The notes under the pieces are model-generated. The model did not search any database and was not told where the DNA came from. It was given only the letters and a program-made list of their open reading frames with translations. From assembly GCF_020144665.1 (NCBI RefSeq), contig NZ_JAAHBQ010000037.1:1-59158 (forward strand): 59,158 nucleotides of DNA, given 5' to 3'. Below, in pieces: positions 38,765 through 48,713 of this stretch. A program made the translations under genes and the position numbers. The first letter of the stretch is position 1, and the number at the start of each line of letters is the position of its first letter. This DNA comes from Oscillatoria salina IIICB1. Its GTDB lineage: Bacteria; Cyanobacteriota; Cyanobacteriia; Cyanobacteriales; SIO1D9.

Positions 38765-41110
38765 ATGACTATAAACATAGAAACCAAAAACCGTCAACCG
38801 GGTGGATTATACGTTCAATCCCCATCAGAAAAACAACTTATTTTCCCTCTCAAACATACCGAAGTCCTAGCCAAAATTGCAGGAAACTTATCGCGAGTCG
38901 AAGTAACCCAACAATTTGCCAATCCTTTCACTAAACCCTTAGAAGCCGTTTATGTTTTTCCTTTACCCGATGAAGCCGCCGTGGACGAAATGGAAATCAA
39001 AATCGGCGAAAAAGTTATTAAAGGTAACATCAAAAAGCGCGAAGAAGCACAACAAATTTACCAACAAGCAAAACAAGAAGGACGGACTGCGGGTTTACTA
39101 GAACAAGAACGCGATAATATATTTACCCAGTCTCTTGCTAACATTAAACCCGGAGAACAAATTGACGTTACCATTCGCTATACCGACAGTCTAAAATTCG
39201 AGAGTGGCGACTATGAATTTGTCTTGCCAATGGTCGTCGGACCTCGTTTTATTCCCGGTACAGAAATTGATAGTAGCGGTGACACCGACGAAGTTCCCGA
39301 CGCTTCCCGCATTACTCCTCCAGTGATTCCCCCAGGAACAAGATCCAAACACGATCTTAACGTAACTGTGGAAATTAATGCCGGAATACCAGTTAGTCAA
39401 GTTCGTTCTCCTTCTCATCAAATTGACATCGAACATGACAACCAAATTCTCCGGGTAAAATTAGCTGGGGAAGATACAATTCCCAACAAAGATTTAATTC
39501 TCCGCTATCAAGTTGCTACCGACAATACCCAAGCAACAGTCTTAACTCAAGCTGACGAACGGGGCGGACACTTTGCTGTTTATTTGATTCCCGCTCTAGA
39601 ATATAATTCCGAGCAAATTGTTGCCAAAGATGTTATCTTTTTAATCGATACTTCTGGTTCCCAACATGGAGATCCGCTAATTAAATGTCAGGAATTAATG
39701 CGCCGTTTTATTAATGGTTTAAATCCTGACGATACCTTCTCAATTATCGACTTTTCTAATACTACGCAACAACTTGCCGCCGCACCACTACCAAATACAC
39801 CAAAAAATCGCGCTTTAGCAATTCACTATATCAATCAATTGCAAGCAAACGGCGGAACTTATCTGCTGAATGGGATTCGTGCGGCGCTGAATTTTCCGGC
39901 ACAATCTCCAGAACGTTTGCGAAGTATTGTCTTACTAACTGATGGTTATATTGGCAATGAAAATCAAATTTTGGCAGAAGTTCAGCAAGAATTAAAACCA
40001 GGAAATCGCTTGTATAGTTTTGGCGCTGGTAGTTCGGTTAATCGTTTTTTACTGAATCGAATTGCGGAAATTGGACGGGGAACTGCTCGTATTATTCGTC
40101 AGGATGAACCAACTCAAGAAGTAGCTGAAAAGTTCTTCCGACAAATTAATAATCCGGTGTTGACTAATATTCAATTCAGTTGGGAAAGTGAGGGTGAAAA
40201 TCCGCTTATTTATCCGACTGCACCACCAGATTTATTTGCCGAACAACCGTTAGTTTTGTGCGGACGCAAACAGGATGGTATTGCAGGTAAATTGCGCGTC
40301 CAAGGCATCGCTGCGGGCGGTCAACGCTACGAAAAGACGTTTGACCTCAAATTTGCGAAAAACACCGGAAATCCGGCTGTTGCGCAACTGTGGGGACGCT
40401 CTCGGATTAAGGCTTTGATGAATCAAATGTTCGCTGGTGATACGAAAGCTGGTGTGGAAGCAGTGACGGAAACGGCTTTGACTTACCAACTTTTGTCGCA
40501 GTATACGGCTTTTGTGGCAGTTAGCGATGATGTGCGAGTCGAACCTGGAGGTGAATATATTTCGGCTGATGTACCGATAGAAATGCCTCAAGGTGTTAGT
40601 TATCAAGGTGTTTTTGGGGGGGCTGCACCGATGTCAGGGATGAGGATGCGACGCAGTTTTGCACAAAATAAATCTTATTCAGCACAAGCAATCTCAGGTT
40701 TTGCTGCACCAGAATCTGCTCTCTTTGCAGAAGAGGCTGAGGATGTGAGTTTCGCCGCTCCAGGGATGATGGCGGATTCTTCTTCGACAGCAGAGATGTG
40801 CGAAAATGAAGCGATCGCGCCTGAGTTTTTAGCTATTGAGGTAGTTAGTGTCACTGGTTTGGATGCAGCCGCAACTGCTGCTTTAACCAAACATTTGCAA
40901 GAGGTTGAGTTACCTGCTGGTTTCAGTGGTGAGGTGGTCTTCGAGTTTACCATCAATAAGGGTCGCGTGTTACGACTGATGTTGGATGAAGAGAAATCGA
41001 CGCTCACAGATGGGAAAATTATTTATCAGATTCGGATCTCGCTACTCGCTTGGCATCCAACTCAATCTGCTTCTGGTACTGTCAGCTTAACTCTCCGCGT
41101 ACATTCTTAA
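38765..41110 (+). CDS. VIT and von Willebrand factor A domain protein
   Basis: The 781-aa protein has an N-terminal VIT domain (residues about 15-145; ANPFTKPLEAVYVFPLPDEA, IKKREEAQQIYQQAKQEGRT) and a VWA domain (about 295-465). Its metal-ion-dependent adhesion site is DVIFLIDTSGSQHG with the later DGYIG. The last 90 residues (LPAGFSGEVVFEFTINKGRV) form a separate domain. There is no signal peptide, so it is probably intracellular. VIT/VWA proteins are found widely in bacteria and in inter-alpha-trypsin inhibitors; the bacterial function is unclear. A low-complexity Met/Ala-rich linker occupies about 620-690. Confidence 0.85.
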   Translation: MTINIETKNRQPGGLYVQSPSEKQLIFPLKHTEVLAKIAGNLSRVEVTQQFANPFTKPLEAVYVFPLPDEAAVDEMEIKIGEKVIKGNIKKREEAQQIYQQAKQEGRTAGLLEQERDNIFTQSLANIKPGEQIDVTIRYTDSLKFESGDYEFVLPMVVGPRFIPGTEIDSSGDTDEVPDASRITPPVIPPGTRSKHDLNVTVEINAGIPVSQVRSPSHQIDIEHDNQILRVKLAGEDTIPNKDLILRYQVATDNTQATVLTQADERGGHFAVYLIPALEYNSEQIVAKDVIFLIDTSGSQHGDPLIKCQELMRRFINGLNPDDTFSIIDFSNTTQQLAAAPLPNTPKNRALAIHYINQLQANGGTYLLNGIRAALNFPAQSPERLRSIVLLTDGYIGNENQILAEVQQELKPGNRLYSFGAGSSVNRFLLNRIAEIGRGTARIIRQDEPTQEVAEKFFRQINNPVLTNIQFSWESEGENPLIYPTAPPDLFAEQPLVLCGRKQDGIAGKLRVQGIAAGGQRYEKTFDLKFAKNTGNPAVAQLWGRSRIKALMNQMFAGDTKAGVEAVTETALTYQLLSQYTAFVAVSDDVRVEPGGEYISADVPIEMPQGVSYQGVFGGAAPMSGMRMRRSFAQNKSYSAQAISGFAAPESALFAEEAEDVSFAAPGMMADSSSTAEMCENEAIAPEFLAIEVVSVTGLDAAATAALTKHLQEVELPAGFSGEVVFEFTINKGRVLRLMLDEEKSTLTDGKIIYQIRISLLAWHPTQSASGTVSLTLRVHS

Positions 41111-41111
41111 C

Positions 41112-41330
41112 TTACACAAGCTTGACTACATTTTCTAACAAAGGTGGATGTTCGATTAAATTAAAATATCCCTCTCTTACTTTGTCTAGTTGTTCTTTTT
41201 CTGCTTCAGATAGTTCGGGTAAATTTTCTTGCCATTCGGCAAAAAATTCTGGTTCTCGAACTCGTTGAAGTCGAAAATTATCGATCGGATAGCGTAAGTC
41301 TATATTTTGAGCTTTAGCTGTTTGTACCAT
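41112..41330 (-). pseudogene. Truncated N-terminus of a cyanobacterial nuclease-like protein
   Basis: The 72-residue frame (LRYPIDNFRLQRVREPEFFA, EWQENLPELSEAEKEQLDKV) resembles the start of a larger family of cyanobacterial proteins which I recall continuing past LLENVVKL with LLDLAGF and a PD-(D/E)XK-like core. Here it stops after LLENVVKLV. It ends 1 bp from the convergent VIT/VWA stop. It is probably the stump of a truncated gene, though a short paralogue cannot be excluded. Confidence 0.5.
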
Positions 41331-41725
41331 AATTTTTTCACCAATTAGGCTGCTTTAATTGTCCTAAAATCAGTTTTAAAGCAGTATTTTTATTACTAAA
41401 AAAATAAAAAATCAAACAAATGAATTAGGATAATTTATGAAGCAAAAATAAAGTTTAAATAAAGTTAGGATGAATTAAATTGCGGCTGAAAATTAAATCA
41501 TAATTCGTAAAATAGGATACATTTAAAAGCCAAACAGAGCTAAGTAAATATCTGTCGAAGAGAGGATTCGGAACAACTGAAACCTTCTCTATTGTAGACA
41601 GCTAAAAAGCATCAACGCGACAATGGGGACAAAATTTAGAGAGAAAATGAGCTTTATGGAGGACAGTCGGGAAAGGAATAGTATAAGCTTGTAGGAATTA
41701 CAAAAGTAGCAAAAAAGGTGAAGCA
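41331..41725. other. AT-rich intergenic region
   Basis: About 395 bp without a supportable gene lie between the truncated nuclease-like gene and the glycosyltransferase. I see no strong hairpin; the stretch before the glycosyltransferase (AAAAAAGGTGAAGCA before ATG 41726) provides its ribosome-binding site. Confidence 0.5.
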
Positions 41726-43078
41726 ATGATATCTGCAAAAAAATCCTTATCAGGATCGGCATCGCCATTTGCCTCATTTGGTCGGAGACAATCGCATCGA
41801 CAAGCGATCGCGTTGATTTCAATTCAAGCAGATCCAGCCAGTGAAAAGGTAGAAGAAACAGCCCTCGGACAAAGTGTTTACGTACGACAAGTGGGGGAGG
41901 CTTTGTGTAAACTAGGTTGGCAAGTGGATATTTTCACCCGCAAAACTAATCCCAAAGATGCCACAATTGTCGAACATTCGCCTTATTGTCGTACAATTCG
42001 TTTAGTAGCCGGACCCGAAACCGCGATCGCTGATGGGGATTTAATCGCTTATCTACCTGAGTTTGTCAAAGCTTTACAGAAATTTGCCAAAGGAACAAGT
42101 TACCCGATCGTCCAAACCCACGATCGCCTTTCAGGTTGGGTAGGTTTGCAGTTACAACAAGCCAGCAATGTCCAACTAATTCATACTTATCACGCTCCCA
42201 GCGCGATCGCCGATACTCAAGTTTCCCTCGAACGACGAATTCTCGAACAAGCTAATCGGATTGTCGCGACTAACCCCCAAGAGTTAGAAATTCTTTCTAA
42301 TTTGGTTACTCAGCGTGAGGGAATCGAATTAATTCCCTGCGGTACCGATGTCAAAAATTTCCACGCAATGCCGAAAACAGAAGCCAAAACAAAATTAGGT
42401 TTCGATCCTAACCAGCAACTTGTTTTGTATGTGGGACAATTTGCGCCACACAAAGGCATTGATACCTTAGTCCGTGCTTTCGCTCAATGCCGCAAAAATA
42501 ACCCTAAATTAGCCCAAAATTCTCGCTTGGTACTGGTAGGCGGTGGTGCTACTAATGACTCGGAAGACTCTGAAAGACAGAGGATAGAGCAATTGGTTAG
42601 AGAATTAGAACTAGAAAATTGTACCCAATTTGCCGGACGAGTAGGTCACGACTTGCTACCCTTTTATTACACTGCTGCCGATGTTTGCGTAATTCCTAGT
42701 TATTACGAACCTTATGGCTTAGTCGCAATTGAAGCAATGGCTTGCGGCACACCTGTTGTCGCTTCTGCCGTTGGCGGTTTAAAATTCACCGTCATGCAAT
42801 CAGAAACCGGATTATTAGTTCCTCCCCAGGATACCGAAGCATTCGCCAGTGCGATCGCGCGCATTCTCACCGACCAAGTTTGGGCGAAAAAACTGAGAAA
42901 ACAAGCATCACTCAGAGTACAGGAAAACTTTAGCTGGGCGAGTGTAGCCATTAAATTAAGCGACTTATACCGTCGTTTGCTAGCACAATTAATTACCCAA
43001 GATTCTTTGTTAGCTTCGCCTGTAAATAGTTCCGAATCTAATCCTACTAAGAAATTAAGCTTGACAAAAGTATCTTAG
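41726..43078 (+). CDS. GT4-family glycosyltransferase
   Basis: The 450-aa protein has the two-Rossmann GT-B layout of glycosyltransferase family 4. The N-terminal half has SVYVRQVGEALCKLGWQVDI and IVQTHDRLSGWVGLQL. The C-terminal half has LYVGQFAPHKGIDTLVRAFA, the E-x7-E nucleotide-sugar motif in YYEPYGLVAIEAMACGTPVV and GLLVPPQDTEAFASAI. The spacing resembles sucrose-phosphate synthase-like or mannosyltransferase-type enzymes, but the sugar cannot be assigned. A strong hairpin (43166-43201) follows the gene. Confidence 0.85.
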   Translation: MISAKKSLSGSASPFASFGRRQSHRQAIALISIQADPASEKVEETALGQSVYVRQVGEALCKLGWQVDIFTRKTNPKDATIVEHSPYCRTIRLVAGPETAIADGDLIAYLPEFVKALQKFAKGTSYPIVQTHDRLSGWVGLQLQQASNVQLIHTYHAPSAIADTQVSLERRILEQANRIVATNPQELEILSNLVTQREGIELIPCGTDVKNFHAMPKTEAKTKLGFDPNQQLVLYVGQFAPHKGIDTLVRAFAQCRKNNPKLAQNSRLVLVGGGATNDSEDSERQRIEQLVRELELENCTQFAGRVGHDLLPFYYTAADVCVIPSYYEPYGLVAIEAMACGTPVVASAVGGLKFTVMQSETGLLVPPQDTEAFASAIARILTDQVWAKKLRKQASLRVQENFSWASVAIKLSDLYRRLLAQLITQDSLLASPVNSSESNPTKKLSLTKVS

Positions 43079-43165
43079 TAATGAGACATCGGGTGCTGAA
43101 AAATTATTTTTACCGACATCGGGGATAACCACTGCATTTACCTAAATACGCTACATTTCTAAAAG

Positions 43166-43201
43166 CGCGATCGCTGAACTCGTCAAAAATCAGCGATCGC
43201 G
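43166..43201. terminator. HIP1-containing hairpin downstream of the glycosyltransferase gene
   Basis: CGCGATCGCTGA (43166-43177) pairs perfectly with TCAGCGATCGCG (43190-43201) around a 12-base loop. Without a T-run it is a weak intrinsic terminator, but the 12-bp stem could slow polymerase or protect the transcript end. Confidence 0.5.
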
Positions 43202-43251
43202 ACTCATAATTTAATTATCGAATAAGCCGCAAAATTCTCACCACGACCAAG

Positions 43252-44034
43252 ATGGCAAAATATCTACAAGTATTAATTCTTTTTTGGACTACCTCTCTAG
43301 CCGCCGAACTAGAATATCGGCTTAATTTTATCATTGCCGCACTTACAAGTGTTGGTAATTTAGCTGGCAGTATTTTTGGCTTATTTCTTTTCTATGGTAC
43401 TGGCTATGAATTTCAAAATTGGAGTTGGGAAGAAGCTTTAATCGTTGTGGGAATATTTACTTTCCTCCAAGGTTTTTCGGCTACTTTACTGATTCCCAAT
43501 CTGAATAGTATTGTCAAACAAGTACAGCAAGGCACCCTCGATTTTGTACTTTTAAAACCGATTAGTAGTCAGTTTTGGTTATCCACGCGCAGTATTTCGC
43601 CTTGGGGATTACCAGATTTAATTTTTGGCTTGATAACTGTTATTTATGCCGGAACTAAACTCGGTTTAGAAATCAATTCTTATTTAGTTAGTATCGTTCC
43701 CCTCAGCTTTGGTCTCATCATACTTTATAGCTTGTGGTTTATGTTAGGAGCGACCAGTATTTGGTTTGTCAAAATCTACAATGTTACCGAAGTATTGCGT
43801 GGTTTAATCGAAGCTGGACGCTATCCAATGGTAGCTTATCCCGTTGCTTATCGCTTCTTTTTTACCTTCGTTATTCCCGTCGCTTTTCTCACAACTATAC
43901 CTGCGGAAGCTATGTTAGGAAGGACAGAAATAACTTGGGTAATTGGTGCTGGTATTCTCGCGGTAATCTTACTTTTAGTCTCGAAATTTTTCTGGCAATT
44001 TGCTTTACGTTTTTATACCAGTGCTTCTAGTTAA
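43252..44034 (+). CDS. ABC-2 type transporter permease (DUF990-like)
   Basis: The 260-aa protein has six hydrophobic segments (about 20-45, 58-80, 110-130, 140-165, 193-212 and 228-248). It contains LNSIVKQVQQGTLDFVLLKP, the conserved cytoplasmic loop of ABC-2 permeases in which a QG.LDF.L.KP pattern recurs. It would form the membrane part of an exporter. A partner permease and an ATPase are normally encoded nearby, but none is in this window, so they must be elsewhere. Confidence 0.8.
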   Translation: MAKYLQVLILFWTTSLAAELEYRLNFIIAALTSVGNLAGSIFGLFLFYGTGYEFQNWSWEEALIVVGIFTFLQGFSATLLIPNLNSIVKQVQQGTLDFVLLKPISSQFWLSTRSISPWGLPDLIFGLITVIYAGTKLGLEINSYLVSIVPLSFGLIILYSLWFMLGATSIWFVKIYNVTEVLRGLIEAGRYPMVAYPVAYRFFFTFVIPVAFLTTIPAEAMLGRTEITWVIGAGILAVILLLVSKFFWQFALRFYTSASS

Positions 44035-44148
44035 TTTTAGCAACTAAAAAACTCGTTCCAGCTTCTTTAACTGAAAAATCCCTCATCAAGAAGATTTGGT
44101 CAAGCTTTAATCGGTTTAAAGTGAAAGCAAGTGAAATCAGATTAAAAT

Positions 44149-45021
44149 ATGGAAACTAAAAAATTAGGCAAAACAGATGTTAAAATAAGCGAGATTGGCT
44201 TAGGAGCGATGCCCATGTCGTTACAATCTCGCCCCCCTGAATCCGAAGCTATTCAAGTCATCCACAAAGCCTTAGACTTAGGTGTCACCCTCATCGACAC
44301 AGCCGACTCTTACTGCAAAGACGAATCAGACAAACATCATAGCGAACGTTTGCTTGCCAAAGCCCTAAAACAATACAATGGGGATACAAGCAACATCACA
44401 ATTGCCACCAAAGGCGGTTTAATGCGTCCTCAAGGTAGTTGGACTCGTAACGGTAATCCCGTCCACCTCCGTGAGACAATACGCCTTAGCTTTGAATCTC
44501 TTGGCGGTGAGAAGCCGATTACACTTTGGCAATATCACTCACCAGACCCAGATTATAGCATCGAAGCCGCCCTCACTCCCGCCAAAGAAGCCGTAGAACA
44601 AGGAATGATTCGCTATATCGGCGTTTCTAACTTCTCCGTCGCACAAATCAAACAAGCACAAGATTTCGTTGAAATTGTCTCAGTTCAAAATCAGTATAAC
44701 CCCTGGCATCGCAACCCAGAATTTGACGGCGTTTTAGAATATTGCGAACAAGAAAACTTGACATTTTTCCCCTGGAGTCCCCTCGGTGGCAGTCGTCGTC
44801 ATAGTAACCTGGAAGATATACCTGTTATTGCTAATTTAGCGAAAGAAAAAGGCGTTTCTGTCTATCAAATTGTCTTAGCTTGGTTGCGAGCTAAATCTGA
44901 TTGTATTTTACCAATTCCCGGAGCAAGTAAACCAAGCAGTATTGAGAGTTCTGTAGCAGCAGCAAAGGTAGAATTATCTGAGGCTGAAGTTGAGCAAATT
45001 GACCAAAAAGTAGCTACTTGA
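44149..45021 (+). CDS. Aldo/keto reductase
   Basis: The 290-aa protein has the AKR barrel signatures: EIGLGAMPMSL at the start, the catalytic Asp and Tyr in LIDTADSYCKDES, the Lys in IATKGGLMRPQG and the His in LWQYHSPDPDYS, then IRYIGVSNFSVAQIKQAQ and PIPGASKPSSIESSVAAAKV. It reduces carbonyl compounds with NADPH; the substrate is unknown. It is followed by a 26-bp palindrome. Confidence 0.9.
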   Translation: METKKLGKTDVKISEIGLGAMPMSLQSRPPESEAIQVIHKALDLGVTLIDTADSYCKDESDKHHSERLLAKALKQYNGDTSNITIATKGGLMRPQGSWTRNGNPVHLRETIRLSFESLGGEKPITLWQYHSPDPDYSIEAALTPAKEAVEQGMIRYIGVSNFSVAQIKQAQDFVEIVSVQNQYNPWHRNPEFDGVLEYCEQENLTFFPWSPLGGSRRHSNLEDIPVIANLAKEKGVSVYQIVLAWLRAKSDCILPIPGASKPSSIESSVAAAKVELSEAEVEQIDQKVAT

Positions 45022-45114
45022 TAACTAATTAAGGTGGACTGAATTTAGTTCACCTTGAAATACACGCATCTTTGCTAAATATTATTGTCTGGTACAGACG
45101 TGATAATTATCTGG

Positions 45115-45140
45115 TAGAGACGTTGCATGCAACGTCTCTA
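45115..45140. repeat. 26-bp perfect palindrome
   Basis: The half-site TAGAGACGTTGCA is followed by its exact complement. This sequence is a familiar dispersed palindrome in cyanobacterial intergenic DNA. It lies between convergent genes and could serve as a bidirectional stop; a degenerate version (GTACAGACGTGATAATTATC) precedes it. Confidence 0.85.
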
Positions 45141-45190
45141 CATCAGAGCAAACATCTCTGTTTTAAGAACAAGAAAAATTAGCAATAATC

Positions 45191-45844
45191 TTAAGCTTTT
45201 AAAATTAAAGAATAATCGTTTATTTCAATACTTTTAAGTTTGTCTATTAAAATCATTGCTTGTTGATATTCAATAGTTTTATCAAAATCATAAGATAAGA
45301 ACGCAGGACATTTTGAAGCACCAAAAATAAAGAGAATTAAAGAAGACTTAGATAGTGGTAGACTTGCAAATTTTTCATCCATTACTTTATCGTATTGTTT
45401 TAAGCCCTCAAAGTAAATGATTCTTTTTCTTGTTATATAAGATTGTAAGGATAAAATTACAGGATATTCAAACATCAACTCACAGATAGATTTTTCTTGA
45501 AGAGTATAATAAAAATAGCGACCAGGTTGATACTTGTTTATCTGAATACCTTTGGTATAAAGATTATTCAGATCATTTTCATTGAGTTGAAGTTCTATAT
45601 TTTTGTTATCTGCTGCTAGTAAATCAAGAAAATGACTAAGCTTACTTTTAGTTTCTAAGTAGCTATCAGGATGAGTTTGGTGGACAGGAAAATTTCGTAA
45701 AGCTTCGGGGATTTTCCCTTGTCTGACATCAAAGATAATTTTACGATTAATTGTTCCGGAGAATACTAATATTGATAAAATACATAAGATTGAGAACAAG
45801 CCAAGTTTGTCGTCGATACTTAAGTTTTCGAGAAGATTTAGCAT
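45191..45844 (-). CDS. Membrane-anchored hypothetical protein, paralogue A
   Basis: The 217-aa protein has one N-terminal membrane helix (residues about 14-31) and a soluble remainder. Shared blocks with the next gene are NFPVHQTHPDSYLETKSKL, ELQLNENDLNNLYTKGIQIN, PGRYFYYTLQEKSICELM and the C-terminal SLILKA. I do not recognise the family. It lies 174 bp downstream of its paralogue, so the two arose by tandem duplication and may be co-transcribed. Confidence 0.65.
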   Translation of the reverse strand: MLNLLENLSIDDKLGLFSILCILSILVFSGTINRKIIFDVRQGKIPEALRNFPVHQTHPDSYLETKSKLSHFLDLLAADNKNIELQLNENDLNNLYTKGIQINKYQPGRYFYYTLQEKSICELMFEYPVILSLQSYITRKRIIYFEGLKQYDKVMDEKFASLPLSKSSLILFIFGASKCPAFLSYDFDKTIEYQQAMILIDKLKSIEINDYSLILKA

Positions 45845-46018
45845 TCGTTTAGTAAAAGTTTAGAGGACTATCGAGATGATTATTAACCTAATTGAAAGTA
45901 ATGCTAGACTTAGGTAAATGCTATGTGAGGTCTTTCACTAATAGTTTCAGAATTTAATCATAGTTATTCTCAGCGATAAAGTATTTCTGATTTATAACTG
46001 GAAAAACTAGCAAGAATT

Positions 46019-46720
46019 TTAGGCTTTTAAAATCAAATAATGATTCTTAATTTCCACACTTTTAAGTTTGTTTATCAAGATAATTGCTCTTTGATATTCA
46101 ACATTTGCCGAAGATTTATTAGGTACTAAAGCAGGAGATCTCGAAGCACCAAAAAGAAACAGCATTAAACCTGACTTAGAAAGAGGTATAGTTGAAACTA
46201 CATCTTTAATCATCTTGGAACTATAAACTACTTGATTACGTTGATTTAAATCCTCAAAGTAGATAGTTTTTTCTCTGGTTTTAAAGGAAGTTAGTCCGAT
46301 AATTACAGGCCATTCCAGCATTAGTTCACGGATAAATTTTTCTTGAATACTATAATAAAAATAGCGACCAGGTTTATATTTGTCTATCTGAATACCTTTG
46401 GTATAGAGATTGTTTAGATCGCTTTGGTTGAGTTGAAGTTCTATATTTTCTTCATCTGCTACTAATAAATCAAGAAAACGATCGAGCTTACTTTTAGTTG
46501 CTAAGTAGCTATCAGGATTAGTTTGATGGACAGGAAAATTCTGCAAAGGTTTGGGTACTTTCTCTGATTTCAGATTCGCCACAATTTTGGGATTAATTAG
46601 TAAAGAAAATGCTAGCATCAAAAAACCAATTAAAATTGCGAATATGAAAATTTTATCGAGGATACTTATATTTTCGAGAAGATTTAGCATTTGTTGAATA
46701 AAGTTTGGGACGTTCGACAT
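46019..46720 (-). CDS. Membrane-anchored hypothetical protein, paralogue B
   Basis: The 233-aa protein has an N-terminal membrane helix (about 20-42) and the same soluble domain as the adjacent gene (NFPVHQTNPDSYLATKSKLD, LDLLVADEENIELQLNQSDL, YTKGIQIDKYKPGRYFYYSI). It is 16 residues longer at its N-terminus, where MSNVPNFIQQ precedes the shared MLNLLEN. The function is unknown. A cytoplasmic domain hung on a single helix suggests membrane-associated sensing or trafficking, but no motif supports an enzyme. Confidence 0.65.
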   Translation of the reverse strand: MSNVPNFIQQMLNLLENISILDKIFIFAILIGFLMLAFSLLINPKIVANLKSEKVPKPLQNFPVHQTNPDSYLATKSKLDRFLDLLVADEENIELQLNQSDLNNLYTKGIQIDKYKPGRYFYYSIQEKFIRELMLEWPVIIGLTSFKTREKTIYFEDLNQRNQVVYSSKMIKDVVSTIPLSKSGLMLFLFGASRSPALVPNKSSANVEYQRAIILINKLKSVEIKNHYLILKA

Positions 46721-46852
46721 AGTTAAAAGTAGGGTACATTAATTAAATTAACGCATCCTACTTAAATTTATGAGCGAGTTACGTTCGGTAAGCGAGTAAA
46801 ATAACCTTGCTGAGATTTTGTAACTACCGAACGCACTTAGCCAAATAAAGGC

Positions 46853-48313
46853 TTAATCTGTACTACCAGTTTCCAGAGATTCTTTGTCAGTTTGAGTCCA
46901 TTCAGTATGGAAGAATTCGCCTCTGGGTTTATCGGTACGCTCATAAGTATGAGCGCCGAAATAGTCGCGTTGGGCTTGGGTGAGGTTTTGTGGTAGGCGA
47001 TCGCGCCGATATGCGTCAAAATAATCTAAGGAGGAACTAAAAGCGGGCACAGCTATTCCAGAACTATTTGCCAAGGTTAGCACTTCTCGCCACGCATCTT
47101 GACGATCTAAAATTGTTTGCTTAAACTCAGGTGCTAACAACAAATTCGGTAGCTTAGGATTATCAATGTAGGCTTTCTTAATTTTCTCCAAGAATTGAGC
47201 GCGAATAATACAACCACCTTTCCAAATTCGGGCAGTTTCCGCCAAATTCAAGTTGTAGTTAAACTCATCAGAAGCCTTAGCTAAAAGTGCCATACCTTGA
47301 GCATAGGAACACATCTTCGAGCAATACAGAGCATCCCGAATCTTGTTAATCCAAGCCTTAACATCACCATCATACTTTGGCGTAGGACCCGAAAGAACTT
47401 TCGCTGCGGCTTCACGTTCATCTTTGTAAGAAGAAATCACGCGCGCATTCACAGCAGCGTAAATTGTCGGAATTGGTACACCTAACTCTAAAGAACTTAC
47501 CACCGTCCAGCGTCCAGTTCCCTTTTGTCCCGCAGAATCAAGAATCAATTCTACCAAAGGCTGGTTGGTTTCCTTGTCAATGTACTTGAAAATATCGGCA
47601 GTAATTTCAATCAGGAACGAGTTTAGTTCCTCAGTAGTATTCCACTCAGCGAAAACTTCGTGCAACTGCTGGTTATTTAAACCGAGACAATTTTTCATCA
47701 AATCGTAAGCTTCCGCAATGAGTTGCATATCGCCATACTCAATGCCATTGTGAACCATTTTTACATAGTGACCGGCACCACCAGGACCGATAAAAGTCAC
47801 GCAAGGACCATCGCCATCGAAAGCTTGAGCCGCAATTTTTGTTAAAATCGGTTCTAACTCTTTGTAGGCGGCTTCAGTGCCTCCAGGCATCAAAGAAGGA
47901 CCGTGAAGCGCACCTTCTTCACCACCACTGACACCCATACCCACATAACCTAGTCCTGTAGCTTCTAATTCTTGGGTGCGGCGCTCGGTATCATCGTAAA
48001 GAGAGTTACCGCCATCGATAATCATATCACCTTCAGCTAAAAGCGGCTTTAACTGCTGGATGACCGCATCCACAGGCTTTCCAGCTTTTACCATCACCAG
48101 GATTTTGCGCGGACGTTCGAGAATTTGGACAAATTCTTCTAAAGAATAAGCGGCTTTGACATCCTTACCTTCTGCCCTTTCCGCCATAAAAGCTTCAGTT
48201 TTTGCACCAGTACGGTTGTAAACTGCGATCGGGAAACCACGACTTTCGACGTTGAGAGCGAGGTTTTCACCCATTACTGCTAAACCAATTACACCAAATG
48301 TTCGTTTGGTCAT
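46853..48313 (-). CDS. gnd: 6-phosphogluconate dehydrogenase, decarboxylating
   Basis: The 486-aa enzyme converts 6-phosphogluconate to ribulose 5-phosphate with NADP+. It has the NADP-binding IGLAVMGENLALNVESRGF, MVKAGKPVDAVI, the active-site segment FIGPGGAGHYVKMVHNGIEY (catalytic Lys, His and Asn), DSAGQKGTGRWTVVSSLELG and the C-terminal YFGAHTYERTDKPRGEFFH. It feeds the oxidative pentose phosphate pathway, the main dark NADPH source in cyanobacteria. It is the last enzyme gene before a repeat-rich gap. Confidence 0.97.
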   Translation of the reverse strand: MTKRTFGVIGLAVMGENLALNVESRGFPIAVYNRTGAKTEAFMAERAEGKDVKAAYSLEEFVQILERPRKILVMVKAGKPVDAVIQQLKPLLAEGDMIIDGGNSLYDDTERRTQELEATGLGYVGMGVSGGEEGALHGPSLMPGGTEAAYKELEPILTKIAAQAFDGDGPCVTFIGPGGAGHYVKMVHNGIEYGDMQLIAEAYDLMKNCLGLNNQQLHEVFAEWNTTEELNSFLIEITADIFKYIDKETNQPLVELILDSAGQKGTGRWTVVSSLELGVPIPTIYAAVNARVISSYKDEREAAAKVLSGPTPKYDGDVKAWINKIRDALYCSKMCSYAQGMALLAKASDEFNYNLNLAETARIWKGGCIIRAQFLEKIKKAYIDNPKLPNLLLAPEFKQTILDRQDAWREVLTLANSSGIAVPAFSSSLDYFDAYRRDRLPQNLTQAQRDYFGAHTYERTDKPRGEFFHTEWTQTDKESLETGSTD

Positions 48314-48399
48314 AACAATTGTCTCTTGAACTCTGCTGTATCAACAATTTCAGGTTATCTCGATCTCCTGAGATGTTCTCTAAAGAAGAGATTAAGACT

Positions 48400-48625
48400 G
48401 GAAATTAGGGATTGGGGATTGGGGGAAGAGGGGGGAGACAAGGGAGAGGGGGAAGACAAGGAGGAGGGGGAGGACAAGGGAGAGGGGGAGAATAAACTGA
48501 TTGTTCACTGATAACTGATTTCCCAGTCACCACCTCCCCAGTCACCACCTCCCCAGTCACCACCTCCCCACCTCCCCAGTCACCACCTCCCCAGTCACCA
48601 CCTCCCCAGTCCCCAACTGATAACT
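48400..48625. repeat. Purine-rich and CCCCAGTCACCACCT tandem repeats
   Basis: The first part is a run of GGGGAGGACAAGGGAGAGG-like units on the plus strand. The second (about 48528-48612) has six to seven copies of CCCCAGTCACCACCT, some shortened to CCCCACCT. The array ends in AACTGATAACTGATTATGG. It contains no gene. Confidence 0.85.
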
Positions 48626-48713
48626 GATTATGGTGACTTGGCGGTAAATTGATATTTGTATAGGAAGTGACAGAAGGAATAATAATTAGACATAAACGAG
48701 GAGAATTGGCAAA

